64,000 nt of DNA from Siderastrea radians (GCA_964017195.1 OZ024892.1:4260366-4324365), one strand, 5' to 3'. Positions 1 through 12,100 are shown, counted from the stretch's first letter. Notes: generated by a model from the letters alone, not told the origin. Numbers and translations: made by a program.

Positions 1-171
1 CTCCCGATAACTTTCCGGGCCCGTTAAGTATTTTTTCGAGCTCATTTACTTGTCAGCTAATGGTAACTATTGGCGCAAACCTAGCGAGGCGCTTCACGAA
101 ATTATGAAGATTGAAATTTAGCTTAATGTTGTGCACCTAATAGTTTTCGTGCCCGGAAAGTTATCGGGAGT
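1..171. repeat. Small inverted-repeat element (MITE-like)
   Basis: The first bases (CTCCCGATAACTTTCCGGG) recur as their reverse complement at about 151-171. The two arms enclose about 130 bp without a gene. The element interrupts the reverse transcriptase start of the Gypsy-like relic that follows. Its left limit may lie before the window, so no target duplication can be read. Confidence 0.6.
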
Positions 172-1380
172 TTCGAGAAACGGGCGCTAGGCTCGATGAC
201 CCCCTGCGCTAACATGTCTTTCACCCGTTTGTCCACTTCCTCTCTATGCACGTAGGGTAGGCGTCGCGGCCGCTGCTTAATTGCAGGCTAAATTGCTTAA
301 TTCCAGTATCGATCTTATGACTTAAAACACTAGTTTGTCCTAAAGTATCCTCAAATACTTCTGAATATTGAAGTAATACTTTACGTAATTTAGCCTTGTC
401 TTCCTGGTTAAGAGCGGGATCGATAGCCGCTCTATCTCGTCTAAAACGTTACTAGTGTCTACACTGGAACAGCAAAAAGGGTCGGGGTTGTTGTTGGCAG
501 TGCTACTGTTATTGCAAATAGGGGTTTCAGAAAGGACTCTGAACTCAGCTATTTTTCTCCCCGAAACAATTTTGACTTCGTCTTCCGACGTGTTAGCTAT
601 TCGAACAGGTACCGTTCTTGAGGTGGCTTGTGCAACTACATAGGCAACATGTACCCGCACGTTAACACGCTGTTGACCGGTAATGGGGACACCATACCCA
701 GCTCAGAATCTAACTGAACGGGTTATTCTCTCTTCTACTATGACTTCGGAGTGGGGAGGTACCATAGTCGTTTCTGCTAGAGTAACCGGGGCCCTTAAGA
801 GTACATTGGAGGCCCCACATGGTTGTTCGACATCGCCAGAGCCCCAGACTACCCCTGACAAGTGTGATCACTTACCTGGCGGCTGCGAGAAATGGGAGAA
901 ATCCCATGGCGACCTTGGACAAAGTACGAAAGGCGGCCATTGTCTTCTGCGGCCCTTAATGTCAGCCCGTTGTTGGCAATGAAATCCCAGCCTAGTAGGC
1001 ACTCGTGACGGATATTGCTTGACACAAGAAAATCACCCTGATAAAACATTTTCCGCTTGGGAGACTCACCGTCACAACTAATTTTACATTTAATGTTAAG
1101 TGGATCCCCAGTAATGGAAATATAACGCCCAGGATCGACCGGCTTGTTCCTACCCGTATTAAGTAACGCCACTACATTAATCCCTTCTTTACAGATTTCT
1201 ACTGATGGATGGGTCGGAAGAAAACTAAAATTTTTTATCGGTAAAACACCAAGTCTTATTAGGGTGACCCATTGACCCTGCATAGGTTCCCTCCGGCCGT
1301 TTAAAGGCCTAAAGCAATTACTCGCCACATGGCCAAGGCGATGACAATTACTACAACGAACTCTCTTAAAAATTACTAGG
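172..1380 (-). pseudogene. Gypsy-like gag-pol relic (zinc knuckle, protease, RT start)
   Basis: Reading the minus strand from 1380 down, there is first a CCHC zinc knuckle of the C-x2-C-x4-H-x4-C type (about 1314-1355), then a retropepsin-like region. There the active-site triplet reads ALLNTGR, so the usual Asp is Asn, followed by a flap-like stretch and the C-terminal motif CLLGWDF (about 850-1330). Next come a linker of the type joining protease and reverse transcriptase (340-660) and a reverse transcriptase start (EEVDKRVKDMLAQGVIEPS, about 185-255). Frames are broken between these blocks and the rest of the RT is missing because the inverted-repeat element at 1-171 is inserted there. This is a dead LTR-retrotransposon fragment; family assignment to Gypsy is inference from the order zinc knuckle, protease, RT. 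Confidence 0.7.
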
Positions 1381-2575
1381 ATAATTTGCAGTACCTCGAG
1401 AAGTGTTCTGTCTGTACTGGCAAGTTCTAGAATAATGGCCTCGTTAGTTTTGTTTCAGTTAAGTGTCATGAAACATTTATCAGCATAAACCTCCGCCTTC
1501 TATGGATACAGAAGGGTGTCGCCCGCAATCATCATAAGGAAAGCTTGTTTTGAAAACCACAGACATATACAGCTATTTCATATAACGTTGTCAGAAAGCC
1601 TACGTGATCAGATCACAAGGTATTATCAGTAATTCCCTGCAGAAAAAACATGACATGGACAAGTGTTAATGGTACTTTCACCCATCCTATGGCAGTGAAA
1701 ACTGTGAAATTTCAGCCAAATCACAAAAGATTTACAGCCAACCATACTACCTTTCGGTCTTGTCGCGTAAGCTCGAGGCTTTTAAATCCGACGACGTTAA
1801 GGTGATTCCATCGAAAAAGAAGTTGTAATGAGAATTTGTTGAAACTTTGCACAGTTACTAATTACGCCTAGTACATTAAAAAAATAAAATAAAAAGAGGG
1901 GGTCACCGTGTCTGATTTCACGCTACGGTGCTGTAGTATATAGGTAATTTGCTATCTTTAGACAGCAATATGAATAAAACCTATCCTTGTAGTAGAGACA
2001 CCCATTACTTCAACAAAGTTATAACTAGCAATGAAATATAAGCATTATTCTTATGACAGAAGAACAACGTTACAGTAAAACGTCTTAAAATTGCCGTAAC
2101 AACTAAACTACTTTGAAATAATAGGCAAATCGAGCGTCTGCACGGTTACAGTGAAACGCCTAAAATCTGACTGTAACAGTGAATCAAACGGAATATTTCA
2201 AAATTGAATAATGAAAAATTCTTCAAATTTGAATATATCATGTAAAGTCGTATTTTCCTTAAATAAATGGAATAAAAAAGTGGGGTCACCGAGTTCGCTT
2301 GGGAGAAAACGACCATTTATTTCTCTGAACAGCTCAGCTTCCATAGAAAACCTATCAAGTTCCGAACGCGCGCGCGCTCGTGCGCGCGCTAATCACGCAA
2401 AAAATGATGCGCAGTAAGGATGCGCAATGCAATTGAAAGGAATCACCTTAATTGAAATAGCTGTATAAGAATCCACACCTTCCAAATAGGAGCACAGAGA
2501 TGAGAAAGTGTTAGTTACCAGGATTACCCATTTTATACTCGGTCTTATTTAGATGTGCCAAATTTAATCAAGTCT
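1381..2575. other. No gene seen; short GC-rich alternating tract
   Basis: I see no supportable gene. The stretch is AT-rich. A short motif (GGGGTCACCG after an A-rich run) occurs at about 1900 and 2283, suggesting a diverged repeat pair. An alternating CG tract lies at about 2368-2390 and could be Z-DNA prone. Confidence 0.5.
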
Positions 2576-2841
2576 TAAATGTAAAGAAGACTATCGCAGT
2601 TATAGACGGAAATTTAGCAGTTGCGAAAAGCAAGCCTGAAAAAAAATTCAGGCTTGTACGTTGTACGAACCCTTGACCTCTGCGACACTGGTACAGCACT
2701 CTAACCAATTGAGCTATCAAGCCAACTGGGATCGCAGAGGTCAAGTGTTCGAATCCTGTACAATCCTGATTTTTTTTCAGGCTTGCTTTTCGCAACTGCT
2801 AAAGTGACGTCTATAACTGCGGTAGTCTTCTCTACATTTAA
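2576..2841. repeat. Head-to-head tRNA-derived SINE dimer
   Basis: Two arms of about 80 bp (2576-2655 and 2762-2841) are near-perfect reverse complements. On the minus strand the centre carries a tRNA-like A box (TAGCTCAATTGGTTAGAG, about 2700-2717) and a B box (GGTCAAGGGTTCG, about 2665-2678). The plus-strand half repeats the B-box part (GGTCAAGTGTTCGAATCC) but lacks the A box. This is what two copies of one tRNA-derived SINE joined head to head look like, the plus copy being 5' truncated. A working tRNA is unlikely, as the 3' end runs on into SINE body. Confidence 0.65.
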
Positions 2842-3524
2842 TTCGTCATCCCGCAGTTCTAATGTATGACATTCACATATTCATCACTTCATCTTAATCA
2901 AGAACGCCTTCTGCCTTTCTTATAGAAATTTCCTACAAGGTTTGTTTAAGTATCATGAAACATCAGCAATAATCTACCCTTCCCATGGTTAAGACTGAAG
3001 TATTTAAATAATAAAGTGTTCCTTGCAAGGTTAACCCAATTCAAACTGGCTGTACTTTATCTGGGCGAATTATGACCAAAGTTTATAGCCCAGAAGGACC
3101 TCCTTCGCCGTTACTAAAATATGCAAATTGTTTTGGCGCTTTGCTTCAAGAAAGTATCACGAAACATTTATCAGCCAAATCTTTATTTTCCATGGATGCA
3201 GTCTACAGTTCTTAAATAGTTAGTTGTTAGTTACCAGGTTGACACTTTTCAACGTTCACCTGTTATCGAGCTTTGTGTTAAGATACTCGCTTAGACAACA
3301 GTCGAGAGGACCAGGACTCTGCTAGGGAGGGCTGTCTTCTTTATCAGCTCAATGCTCTCTTGAACAACGTACTCTCACTAATCTCAGCTAACTTCGACTA
3401 ACTACAGGCTACAATGAAGCTACTTTAATGCTGTGCTGTAAACATGTTTGCGACTCCAGTCAAGGATGATGGTGCCTCAACAAGATAACCGTGAAACTGA
3501 ACGTACAAGCACAACAAAATTATG
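2842..3524. other. No gene seen
   Basis: AT-rich sequence without a convincing open frame, RNA gene or clear repeat. It lies downstream of the P450 gene end. Confidence 0.5.
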
Positions 3525-4095
3525 CCAAAAACTGGTTTTCTGTACGTGCGTCTGTCCTTATGCTTATGTTGCTAGTGTTCTCACTTGCGTATCTTAATGC
3601 GCAATTCAGGGGCGTTCCTGCCTTTACGAGAAAAACGGCAAACGCGTACCAGAATTTCTCGCTCTTAAATACCATATTCCTTTATTTGACGGGTTATAAT
3701 ACAGAAGGGGAAATTAAGAGCTCATATACATGAGTACATAAGGTAATGTTGTGCAATTTCAATATTGGCAATTTATTCAAAACACTTGCCGACGAGTGCG
3801 CATGGGTGCGAGTGCGTATTGTATTCTCTCTTCTTGCAATTTGATGTAAAACTGACATAAGTGCGTGCAACTGTATAACAGGAAATCCAAACACCGTTGG
3901 AAAACGCAATTAGCCATTAGTTATTATGCGAGAACGAGAATACAATTGAAATAATAAATGTTTTCTCTGACTGTAATCATGTGTAACTACGTTTGTCTCC
4001 CTTCTGCAGAGTATCAACGTGACTTTGTGCGTACTGCCAAAAAATTTCTGTGATCGTCCCTGTCAGTTATGGTTATGTCCTAGTAAAAACCAGCC
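3525..4095. repeat. Split MITE copy, TTAA-type
   Basis: The blocks at about 3540-3590 and 4062-4095 match, in reverse, the inside and the end of the MITE at 4607-4741 (shared wording TTATGCTTATG, GTTCTCACTTGC, TTATGTCCTAGTAAAA). About 470 bp of other sequence separates them, so this copy was probably split by a later insertion. The right end reads CCAGCC followed by TTAA. An 80-codon open frame at 3491-3733 lies mostly inside this repeat and is not regarded as a gene. Confidence 0.5.
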
Positions 4096-4269
4096 TTAAG
4101 AGAGATAGCATTGAACTTCGGTCACAGATAACACTACCAAAAATAATTCCAAGCCTAAAACTGCTAAATCAATACACTAAAATTAGCTTCACGACATTTG
4201 ATACAAGCTTGGTTCTAAAGAGTCATGATCGCTAACGTGACTTCTGTTTAAAACTTATAGACATTGTGT

Positions 4270-4416
4270 TTACTTGCGTTTTACAACTCTAATCTTGTAA
4301 GGAGCTGGGAAGCGAGTTAAACCAGAAAGTCCTTTAAGATCTGGGAGGCTTCCTTCCTTGGATGGAAAAAATGTGAACTTGTGCAGCATCCAAGACAGAA
4401 AGAGGAAAAGCTCCAC
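4270..4416 (-). CDS. Cytochrome P450, exon 4 (C-terminus)
   Basis: Last exon of the P450 gene. After an acceptor CTATCTAG it opens in phase 0 with VELFLFLSWMLHKFTF, the usual alpha-helix after the heme loop, and ends ...APYKIRVVKRK and a TAA stop. The frame joins that of exon 3, whose last residues are ALAK. The exon is 48 codons plus stop and too short to stand out as an open frame. The match to the family's standard C-terminal end and the phase agreement make the call firm. Confidence 0.85.
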   Translation of the reverse strand: MELFLFLSWMLHKFTFFPSKEGSLPDLKGLSGLTRFPAPYKIRVVKRK

Positions 4417-4606
4417 CTAGATAGTGAGAAGCAAATAACGATCAGGTTGTTTTACCTTTTACTATAACTTTATGTAGTTCAGGGTTCTTTAGAACAATTT
4501 ACGAAGCAGGAGAAAAACTTTAAAGAATCCACAATAGTGTTTAAGGTTTATAAATCAGTAACTATATAGTCTGTAAAGCACCATTATCTGGCATGCCCAC
4601 ATTTAA

Positions 4607-4741
4607 GGCTGGCTTTTACTAGGACATAACCATAAGCAAGTGAGAACACCGGAGACATAAGCATAAGGGCATACGCACGTGCAAAAGCACAAACATAAGC
4701 ATAAACACATAATTGTGCTTATGTCCTAATGAAAACCAGCC
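4607..4741. repeat. MITE, TTAA-flanked
   Basis: Terminal inverted repeats start GGCTGGCTTTTACTAGGACA on the left and GGCTGGTTTTCATTAGGACA on the reverse of the right end. The left flank is TTAA; the right flank reads TTTG, perhaps a changed TTAA. The inside is made of ATAAGC-like short words. It lies in intron 3 of the P450 gene. A TTAA target points to a piggyBac- or Kolobok-driven family. Confidence 0.6.
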
Positions 4742-5469
4742 TTTGAGGGCTGAGCCTGTACCGAAAAAACTGCCAAAGTAACCCCCTCCAAAGTAGCGAC
4801 CCTCCTAAAGTATTGACCCGCTGAAAATGATGACCTGAAACGCAAATTGATCGCTGCCAAGTGGAGAGTAGTAAAACAAGCTTTTATTGTTGTAACCTGC
4901 AAGGAACTGTCCGTGCAAAGAGTCTTCTCTTTGAACTGTGATAATAATCTTTTCTTTTTCCAACTTTTTTTTTGTATTTTAATAATTTATATTGATTTCA
5001 AGAGCTACATACAATGTTTTTGTTAGACATTAATAATTATAAACAATCACACACACACTACGCACACATACATTTACACACACACACCTCAGTACATGTT
5101 ACCTTTATTTACATCTAGAGTTGATAATGCTAATATGATGCAGTAACGGTGAAGATCATGTTAATCTGTTTTGTACTTGCCTTCTTTCTTATTATGTGCC
5201 GACAATTTGTTATTTGATTTGGCGATCATTTTCTCGAAGAGGTGACCCATTTAAATGTTGGAATTAAAAACTCTAATTGATCTTTTTTCAACTTGATATT
5301 CACACGTCTCACGTGAAAAAGAGTGCGGGCAGTCTTAAAGTAACGAGGGTTGTTAGTTTGGGAACTGCAGCAGTGGGGAAGTATAGTAAGGCTCAGGAAA
5401 CGGCTAAAATAAATTATTCCAAGGTTAACTAGAAACTGATTCTAACACGAAAATTTCGAAAAGAAATAA
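4742..5469. other. P450 intron 3 sequence with CA microsatellite
   Basis: Intronic to the P450 gene. A CA-rich microsatellite lies at about 5048-5092. No gene is seen. Confidence 0.5.
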
Positions 5470-5776
5470 AGACCCGTTTACACAAGTCATGCGACTTTTG
5501 GTGCCACTTTTGTCGCGCTCAAATTGCATCATTACATCGCACGTGTAAACTAGCGGCGATTTCAGTGATTTCTGTGCGATTTGTCGCCGCGATATCGAAC
5601 ATGTTTCGAACATGTTCGAAACTTGATGCAACTTGGCAGTGATTTGTGGGAAATTGCAGCAAACATCGCACCCTGATTCGCGGCGAAATCGCCGCTAAGT
5701 AGTTTACACATGCAACAAACGTTGCATTGGGGAGCGCAAAAAAATCGCATCAAAAATGGCTTGTGGAAACGGGCCT
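5470..5776. repeat. MITE with GACCCGTTTACAC ends
   Basis: The left end GACCCGTTTACACAAG is mirrored at the right by CTTGTGGAAACGGGCC. Inside are several copies of a TTTACACATG-like word and GCGATTT(T)GTCGC words. About 307 bp, no coding capacity; the open frames crossing it are chance. It lies in P450 intron 3. Confidence 0.55.
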
Positions 5777-6755
5777 TAAAAGGAAGAAAGGTTGACAAGT
5801 TGAATACCAGGACCATAGACAGGCATAAATACACAGACTTGTGGGTCTTAGATCCAGCGGGCTGCCAATACTGTTTCGTGAAACTTTATCATTTAATAGA
5901 GACAGTATCCCTCCTGCTTAGCCCTACATTAGCCGGAGACAGGAGGTTCGAACAATAATCCGTTTTTGAACAAGCAAAAGAGAACTAACAAACTACTGAA
6001 CTCTATTTGAAATTGGTAGCGAATACATTTAAGTAAGATTGTTGGCACCGTACTCTAGGTCTAATAAATGATGCACCGAATTCCGCTTTCTAAACAGACA
6101 AGGTTAAACTTCCGGCCCACTTCAGGCACTGCTTACTCCTTTGGTTTGAAACGGCTAGTATGGTTAAACCGTTGACGAATGAAATTATATGTCCGCTGAG
6201 AAGTCCCTAAATCTGTAATGGCCATCATTCAATAAGTCACTGATCTAAATTCATTGCACAACTTTACAGACCAAACGGTCGGGAACAAAGGGTCCTAATG
6301 AAAATTGAATGTGTTTCATTTTAAGAAGCACAGCAGTGCTTATTTAAGTATTTTTTTGCCTTGCAATGTTGGTTGTCCAATCAAGAGGCTGTTTACATGA
6401 CTTCACCAAATTATCGAGCTATAATTTTCAAACGCCCTCCTCTTAAAGGGCTTCTTTTTCGGGTAATGTTTTTTGTATTGCCGTTTGTTGATTTGGTTAC
6501 AACTGAAAAATTGCCTGACCGAGAATAAGTTAAAATCGCCGTTTTTCCCTGCAAAACCAACATCGTTGTGAAATCCTAATTAAACAGGCCTTCTGCATGG
6601 GACAAAATAAATGCTGTTTAATAATATTATTTGCAATTTTCATTCATGAGCCAACAATGATGTGGCTGTAGGACAAATTAAAACACTTTGGGGTGCACAG
6701 CGAGAAAAACAATACAACTACTGTTTGTCTGTGCAGGCATGCTTTTCTTTCTCAC
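5777..6755. other. P450 intron 3, no feature seen
   Basis: Between the MITE and exon 3 there is AT-rich intron sequence with no gene or clear repeat that I can support. Confidence 0.5.
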
Positions 6756-7788
6756 CTTTGCCAAGGCCTCACCAGCACAAACCCGACGTCCAGCTGAGAA
6801 CGGCAGAAAGTTACCAGAGTTGGTAATGAGCTGGCCATTGGCATCAATGTGACGATGTGGGTTGAATGAGTCTGGATTCTCCCAGCAGTTTGGATCCAAA
6901 TGAATGTGCATCAAACTGGGTAACACCACAGTGTCCTTGGGAACACGGTAGCCAGCAAGTGACGTGTCCTTCAGCGTGTAATGGGGAATAGCAGTCTCAG
7001 CGACATTTCCAACACGCAGTGCTTCCATAATTGTGGCCTGGATAAGCGGGAGATTTGGACGATCATCCAGTTCAGGCATTCGGTCTCTTCCAACTACTTC
7101 ATCCAGCTTGTCCTGTATCTCTGTTTGGTATTCAGGATTGTGTACCACGAATGCAATGACCCAACGGAGGGTAGTACTGGTCGTCTCATAACCAGCACTG
7201 AACATGTCTTCTAACGTGTTCACAATGTAGTCATCTGATAGAAAAGCTGCTTCGATGTCTTCTGCCCCGACCTCCTTTTCAGCAGCAATCCTCTCCTTTA
7301 TCAGGCTGTCAATGAGGCTCTTAATACCTGTGGTGGGGTCAAACGCATCTCGCTGTAGCTTTAACTGTTGGCCAAGAATTTCAAAAACTCGGTCAAACAT
7401 CTTTTTTTCTTTTACGTAACTTTTAAAAGGGAAGTATTTTGCCAATGGAAACAAATCTAAAAAGAAGGTTCGTTATTTAATTCAGTGTCTGTAAAGGCCA
7501 CATTGTTCAACTGTAAGAGTTCCTCAAAATCTGGATGAGATGAATCAAAGCGCCCTCCGAACGTGATGCGACAAATCACATTTGCAACACTTTCCATAAG
7601 AATCTGTCCTGGGTCAAAATCGTTTCCTTTTTGCTCCTCAAAATACTGCATCAACCTTGTGGCTTGTTCAGTGATCCTTTCCTGCACAAGTTGGTGGTCA
7701 GAGAGATATTGCCGCACAGCTGCCATGAACAGCTTGCGATGGAATTTCCAAGCAGGACCATAGTTTCCTGCAGCAATATCCTTTCCAC
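6756..7788 (-). CDS. Cytochrome P450, exon 3 (I-helix to heme loop), frameshifted
   Basis: The main P450 exon. From the acceptor at 7788 it encodes a C-helix motif (WKFHRKLF), then after the break the I-helix oxygen-binding motif AGYETTST, the K-helix E-x-x-R as EALR, a PERF-like FNPHRH, and the heme loop FLPFSAGRRVCAGEALAK with its Cys ligand. It ends at a GTGAGA donor. Such enzymes sit in the ER membrane and oxygenate small lipophilic substrates; the general layout fits the CYP2/CYP17 group, but the substrate cannot be told. At 7459-7463 the homopolymer is one base short for an open frame, so the reading shifts and a stop follows. Either this allele is dead or the base was lost in sequencing. 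Exons 1, 2 and 4 are intact and in phase, about 515 residues in all when that base is allowed for. Confidence 0.88.
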
Positions 7789-7905
7789 CTTATAGCAAAA
7801 ATAGAAAGATTTGTTTCAGATGTCAGTGGTCGATAATAGAAACAAAACGCCATTCAGAAAGACACCCTTTGAACTGTGTATCAGTATCCAGTGTAAAATA
7901 ATCTA

Positions 7906-8192
7906 GCCTGAGAAAACAGCCGACGTTTCGCGAGGTTGCCACTTGAGCCCTCGCAAAACGATTTCTGAGTAACGAGCGCAGAAATTCCATACTGATGACG
8001 TGCACTACCCAGATCTTGGTAGTGCTTCTGATTGGTTGAAAGAAAATTCCCTCGCGGCACAACAAATCAGAAGCACTACCAAGATCTGGGTAGTGCACGT
8101 CATCAGTATAGAACTTCTGAGCTCGTTACTCAGACGTCGTTTTGCGAGGGCTCAAGTGGCGACCTGGCGAAACCTCGGCTGTTTTCTCAGGC
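7906..8192. repeat. Long-palindrome MITE with TA target duplication
   Basis: Almost the whole 287 bp is one palindrome: it begins GCCTGAGAAAACAGCCGA and ends TCGGCTGTTTTCTCAGGC, with the inner arms also complementary. TA flanks both sides (7904-7905 and 8193-8194), as for Tc1/mariner-driven elements. It lies in P450 intron 2. The mirrored open frames on both strands here are produced by the palindrome and are not genes. Confidence 0.8.
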
Positions 8193-8379
8193 TAAAAATA
8201 ATTCAGTGAAACTCCAAACTAACAATACATAATTATGTATGTTTGTAAGATTTCCTTGCATGACGAATAGGTATATCTAACTCACTGTAATGCTACAAGG
8301 AACAAGACTTTAGTCGATGGAAATGGTTCTAGGCAGTTACATGTCTTATTTTGGTCCTCCCTGTGATAAATCAGGGTAT

Positions 8380-8868
8380 TCCTCCATGAAATTAAAGCGA
8401 ATTGTAAAAATTCGCGTAAATTTAAGTCGCGTTACTTTTTGTGAGCGTTAATTTCCGCGTTGTTAATTAAGTGGAGCGTTAATTTCTGCGACCTTAATTT
8501 CCATCATTTTAATTCCAAATTCTGGATCTAGTCCAGACACTTTTGCAACCTACAAAATGATACCTTTCCTACATTCAGGCAGAATTTAACGCACATTGTC
8601 TGTAAAGAAATTGCCTTACGCACCTGTAGATCTGTTTTGTTTGTGATTTTTAAATTCAGTCGTGAAATAAATTTGTTCTAGTCTTGACCACAAAGTGTTT
8701 CTTTGTGTTAATCGCGTTAATTTTCCTCATTTTTAAATTTCCCCCCTCTTTCGCGTTAATTTCCTTTATTGGGGAGTAATTTTTCTTTCAGTTCGCGCTA
8801 ATTTAAGTCGCGTTAATTTCGCGTTAAATTCAAATTCAAACACAAGCGTTAATTTCCTATAATAAGGT
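8380..8868. repeat. Dispersed repeat rich in GCGTTAATTT, copy 1
   Basis: About 490 bp closely resembling 12812-13304. Both contain many copies of GCGTTAATTT and end ...GCGTTAATTTCCTATAATAAGGTATT or a close variant. The ends are imperfect inverted repeats (AGGAAATTAAYGC). Non-autonomous DNA transposon by appearance; no coding sequence. Confidence 0.6.
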
Positions 8869-8872
8869 ATTG

Positions 8873-8904
<32 letters not shown>

Positions 8905-9039
8905 GCATAGCATGCCACACAAAAGTATTGCATAATTAGTATCTAGCCATTTTGCTTTAACAAATGAAGCTGCAAGTGTATGGTTACCCCATGTTGAAAA
9001 CAAAAGGAATTTAGAACTACAATGTAGCTATTTCCATAC

Positions 9040-9197
9040 CCATTGAGGTTGCCAAAAAGCTATAAAATGGAGGTCTTCCAGCATAATCAGCAGATTTTTT
9101 CACCAGCACTTCCTTCACAGAATCAGCATCTTCAGCCACAACAAATTTGTAACTACCAAGTTTCATTGAATATACTGAGCCATACTTCTTTCTCAAG
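9040..9197 (-). CDS. Cytochrome P450, exon 2
   Basis: Short exon with acceptor at 9198 and donor GTATGG just below 9040. It encodes LRKKYGSVYSMKLGSYKFVV and then a B-helix region ending FLATSM. This is the standard P450 block after the proline hinge (K-Y-G-x-V-x-S-x-x-L-G-S). Phases fit exactly: exon 1 ends with two bases of a Ser codon completed here, and the last G here is completed by exon 3 to a Gly. It is 52 codons long. Confidence 0.88.
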
Positions 9198-11117
9198 CTT
9201 CGTTTTGAAAAAAAAAATTAACGAAGTGTTAGTTTTTTTATGTTCAAGATAAATGTTAAGGAGGGAGAGAGAAAAGGGGGGGGAATTAAAGCACTTTCAT
9301 TAGAGAAGTACCAACATGAATCTTATTTAGGAATGTTTGACAAGTTTATCTTAAGCTACAACAACTAATGGAACATTATGAAATGGTGTATTTTACCCTT
9401 AAAATACATAACTCTTAGAAAGGTTCTCAGTGGGAAATCATACGTGCTTCCTTGTCATTTTCAAGTTATTTAATTTTGAAAGTGACTCAGTTGGTGGAGT
9501 CTGCAAAATGTCTGAACCTTAGAACCTAGTGTTCCGTAGACAACACAACAAGAAAGTGATGTGAGGCAAAGGGGCCCACGATCAGGTGGTACCTGAGGAT
9601 GAGGCCCACATTCCATAGTCACAGGGAACTATTCAGGTAAGAGAGCAGGGGAGGGCCTTGCAAGTACATGTAGCCACCCTCGACAAAAAGCTTGAGTCTG
9701 TCTCCAGAGGGTAGGGCCCATATCCTAAAGTCAGAGAGCACTATTTAGATAAGAGAACGAAGAAGGGGCCTTCCTAACGGACCCTGGAAGGGATTATTTT
9801 TCTCCAAAGGCTTAGCCTCACAGTGGAGTAAATTTCCTGTCATAGATTGTGTGTGACATACAGATCCAGGGCACAGAACCTCCCAATAGTAATCAAGAGG
9901 AGGAGGGGGGACTCTTAGGGACAGCATCCTACCTTCCACTCTTACACAGTGAAACAGATACCATGTATTAGCAGATATACTGGTACACTACAGTGGTGGT
10001 TTAAGCATTCAAGGCAACGGAAACCCCAATGTCCTAAAATTCTACTAAACGAAGGAATGCCAGCTTTAGCTGCAGTAGTGGCAGCTCCAGTGCAGAAGCT
10101 GTTATTAGCTCTTATTTTCTTTGGCAAATTTTAACTGTCTTTCTGTAAGTTGAGGGTCTATTCACATTGGGATTCAAGGGAAAATTTCTGCCATCAGCAA
10201 GGATCCCAGAGCTTTAGTTAGGAACAACCCCTTATAACCATAAGATACACTAATGTGAGCAACTTTAGAATGTTAAAATGTCATTGTTGATTGAATGCAA
10301 AATACAAACTTCATTTATATACTATTTACTAGATGAGATGTATGGGACTGCAAAACTCAAACAAAATATCACAACCTAATTGTAGTTTACAGCTTTGGAA
10401 CAATACGTAGGAGATAATTCTAATTTTGCAGCACATAATACATTAATATTTAACTAAAATGGGTAATACAGTCCTGCTGCTAATGACCAAAATCATCTGC
10501 TATTTCTTAGCAAAAAGACTTATTAGGAAAAAGCTCTTGTGTTGCTTTATTGACATTTGTCAAATTACTTGTAGGACTATGTAGATGACAAAAAGCTCAA
10601 TCACACCCAGACAAGCAACATCAATTACTTCAGGTAACAAGGTCAGGGTTAGCTGTGTTGATGTAAGCTCAGAAAATATATCCCTAGTGTCTCATGCTGT
10701 CCTATTATATCCAGTAATAAGCAAAGGAAACATGGGTAAATCTGAAGCCCTCTCATGCCTAGCCTGTGCTGCAGATGAAATTTAACCCTGTAAAAAGCCA
10801 TATGTAAAAATTGCTATGTTATTTTTTAATAACAAAACATTATTGACAAACAACCACAGTACAAATATGTCATAATTAACCAGCTGTTGCCATAGCGACT
10901 GCCAGTTTATAAACTGGGCCTGGTGTTTTTTTTGGTCACTTGCCTAATAGTCATCCGGTTTTGTCTCGGCCAACACAGTCTCCATTAACTTCTGGTTTTC
11001 TCCTGATGATTACTTCAGACTTCCAGTTCCGGTTATGACATCATGATTTTGTCTCGCAAGGTAAACAAAACTGAAGTGTGTCACATCGAACGAACAATGT
11101 TACTTCCACAACGCCAA
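9198..11117. other. P450 intron 1, proximal part
   Basis: No gene seen. A diverged duplication lies at about 9603-9665 and 9714-9775 (shared words AGGGCCCA, ATTTAGATAAGAGA-like, GGGGCCTT). Several open frames of 60-66 codons here have no recognisable content and are treated as chance. Confidence 0.5.
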
Positions 11118-11340
11118 CGTTCCATACTTATTACACACAGACAAACCGCTGTTAGCCTTGTGGTAGCAGTTTAAGTAGCGGTTCATGCCTTACATACAAC
11201 ATATGCACAACAAAGGTATTGCTTCTGGTATGTCTACGCTCATTACTTATATGACACAGACAAATTGCTGTTAACAATGTGGCAGCAGTTTAGGTAGCGT
11301 ATCTTACATACAACACATGCGCAACTAAGTTCGACTCAAT
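11118..11340. repeat. Two-copy tandem duplication
   Basis: Two diverged copies of about 110-120 bp share the words CTTATTACACACAGACAAACCGCTGTTA / CTTATATGACACAGACAAATTGCTGTTA (given in part), GTGGTAGCAGTTTAAGTAGCG and ACATACAACATATGCACAAC. No coding content. Confidence 0.5.
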
Positions 11341-11639
11341 TAATTCTTGCTAATACATTCAACTTTGCCTGAAGCAAATAAATATTTCACCACGTGATAA
11401 AGACTTATCACATTCTGACCCTCGCACATTGAATAACTTTATGTCAGCAAAATCGTTACATCACAGAGAAGAGAAAGCACCACATTGAATTTTGCAATTC
11501 TAGCACATATTAAGTTTGTTTTGTTTTACCTTTTTTGTTTTCAAACCTTTTGTTCGTTTTTATAAAAGTTTTTTTCGATTTTCAATTTAACTAAACCGTT
11601 ACGAATTCCGAGTCAACTTGTTTACCTTTGTGAGGGGAT

Positions 11640-12100
11640 TCCCGGGTTAGCAATTCGGATTTAAACATCACGTCATGAGATATGACTGAACGTGTTTGAC
11701 CGTGAAGTAGCGATTTTGTTTTACCCAGACTCTGATGATCTGCTAGTGTTTATCAACCATTATATTTTGATTTTACTGCTATCCTCACTATTTGTGTTCA
11801 TGTGTAAGCATTTTCAGTTGTGGGCAAATTTATACCGACATTCAATGAGTTAAATTTGCTTTTTTCAGCACAATAAATAAAAAGCGATAACAAAGATAAG
11901 CTGAGTCATCAGAGTTAAAACATTATGTCATCCAGTAACGCCACAGTCAAAATATTGTGTCACACAGTCACACTTTTCGTCACGATAGTTCATATAAATA
12001 AGGGATCGCACTATCATTATTCATTTTGTTAACCCACCCCGTGGGGTGGGTCAGAACAGCCGGTTAAAATGCCCATTGGGCTCTCCTGTTAATTACTATA
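11640..12100. repeat. Dispersed repeat related to 15430-16240
   Basis: Shares ordered words with the repeat at 15430-16240: GATAAGCTGAGTCATCAGA, TTAAAACATTATGTCAT, ACTTTTCGTCA and the ending GGTGGGTCAGAACAGCCGGTTAAA against GAGTGGGTCAAAACGACTGG. Non-coding, in P450 intron 1. Confidence 0.5.

Noticed and set aside
2650..2725. A working tRNA gene
   Set aside because: A and B boxes are present but the sequence continues into a palindromic SINE body and the acceptor stem does not close.
3491..3733. 80-codon membrane-like protein
   Set aside because: It lies largely in a split MITE copy.
7823..8232. Mirrored open frames on both strands
   Set aside because: They are the two arms of a palindromic MITE.
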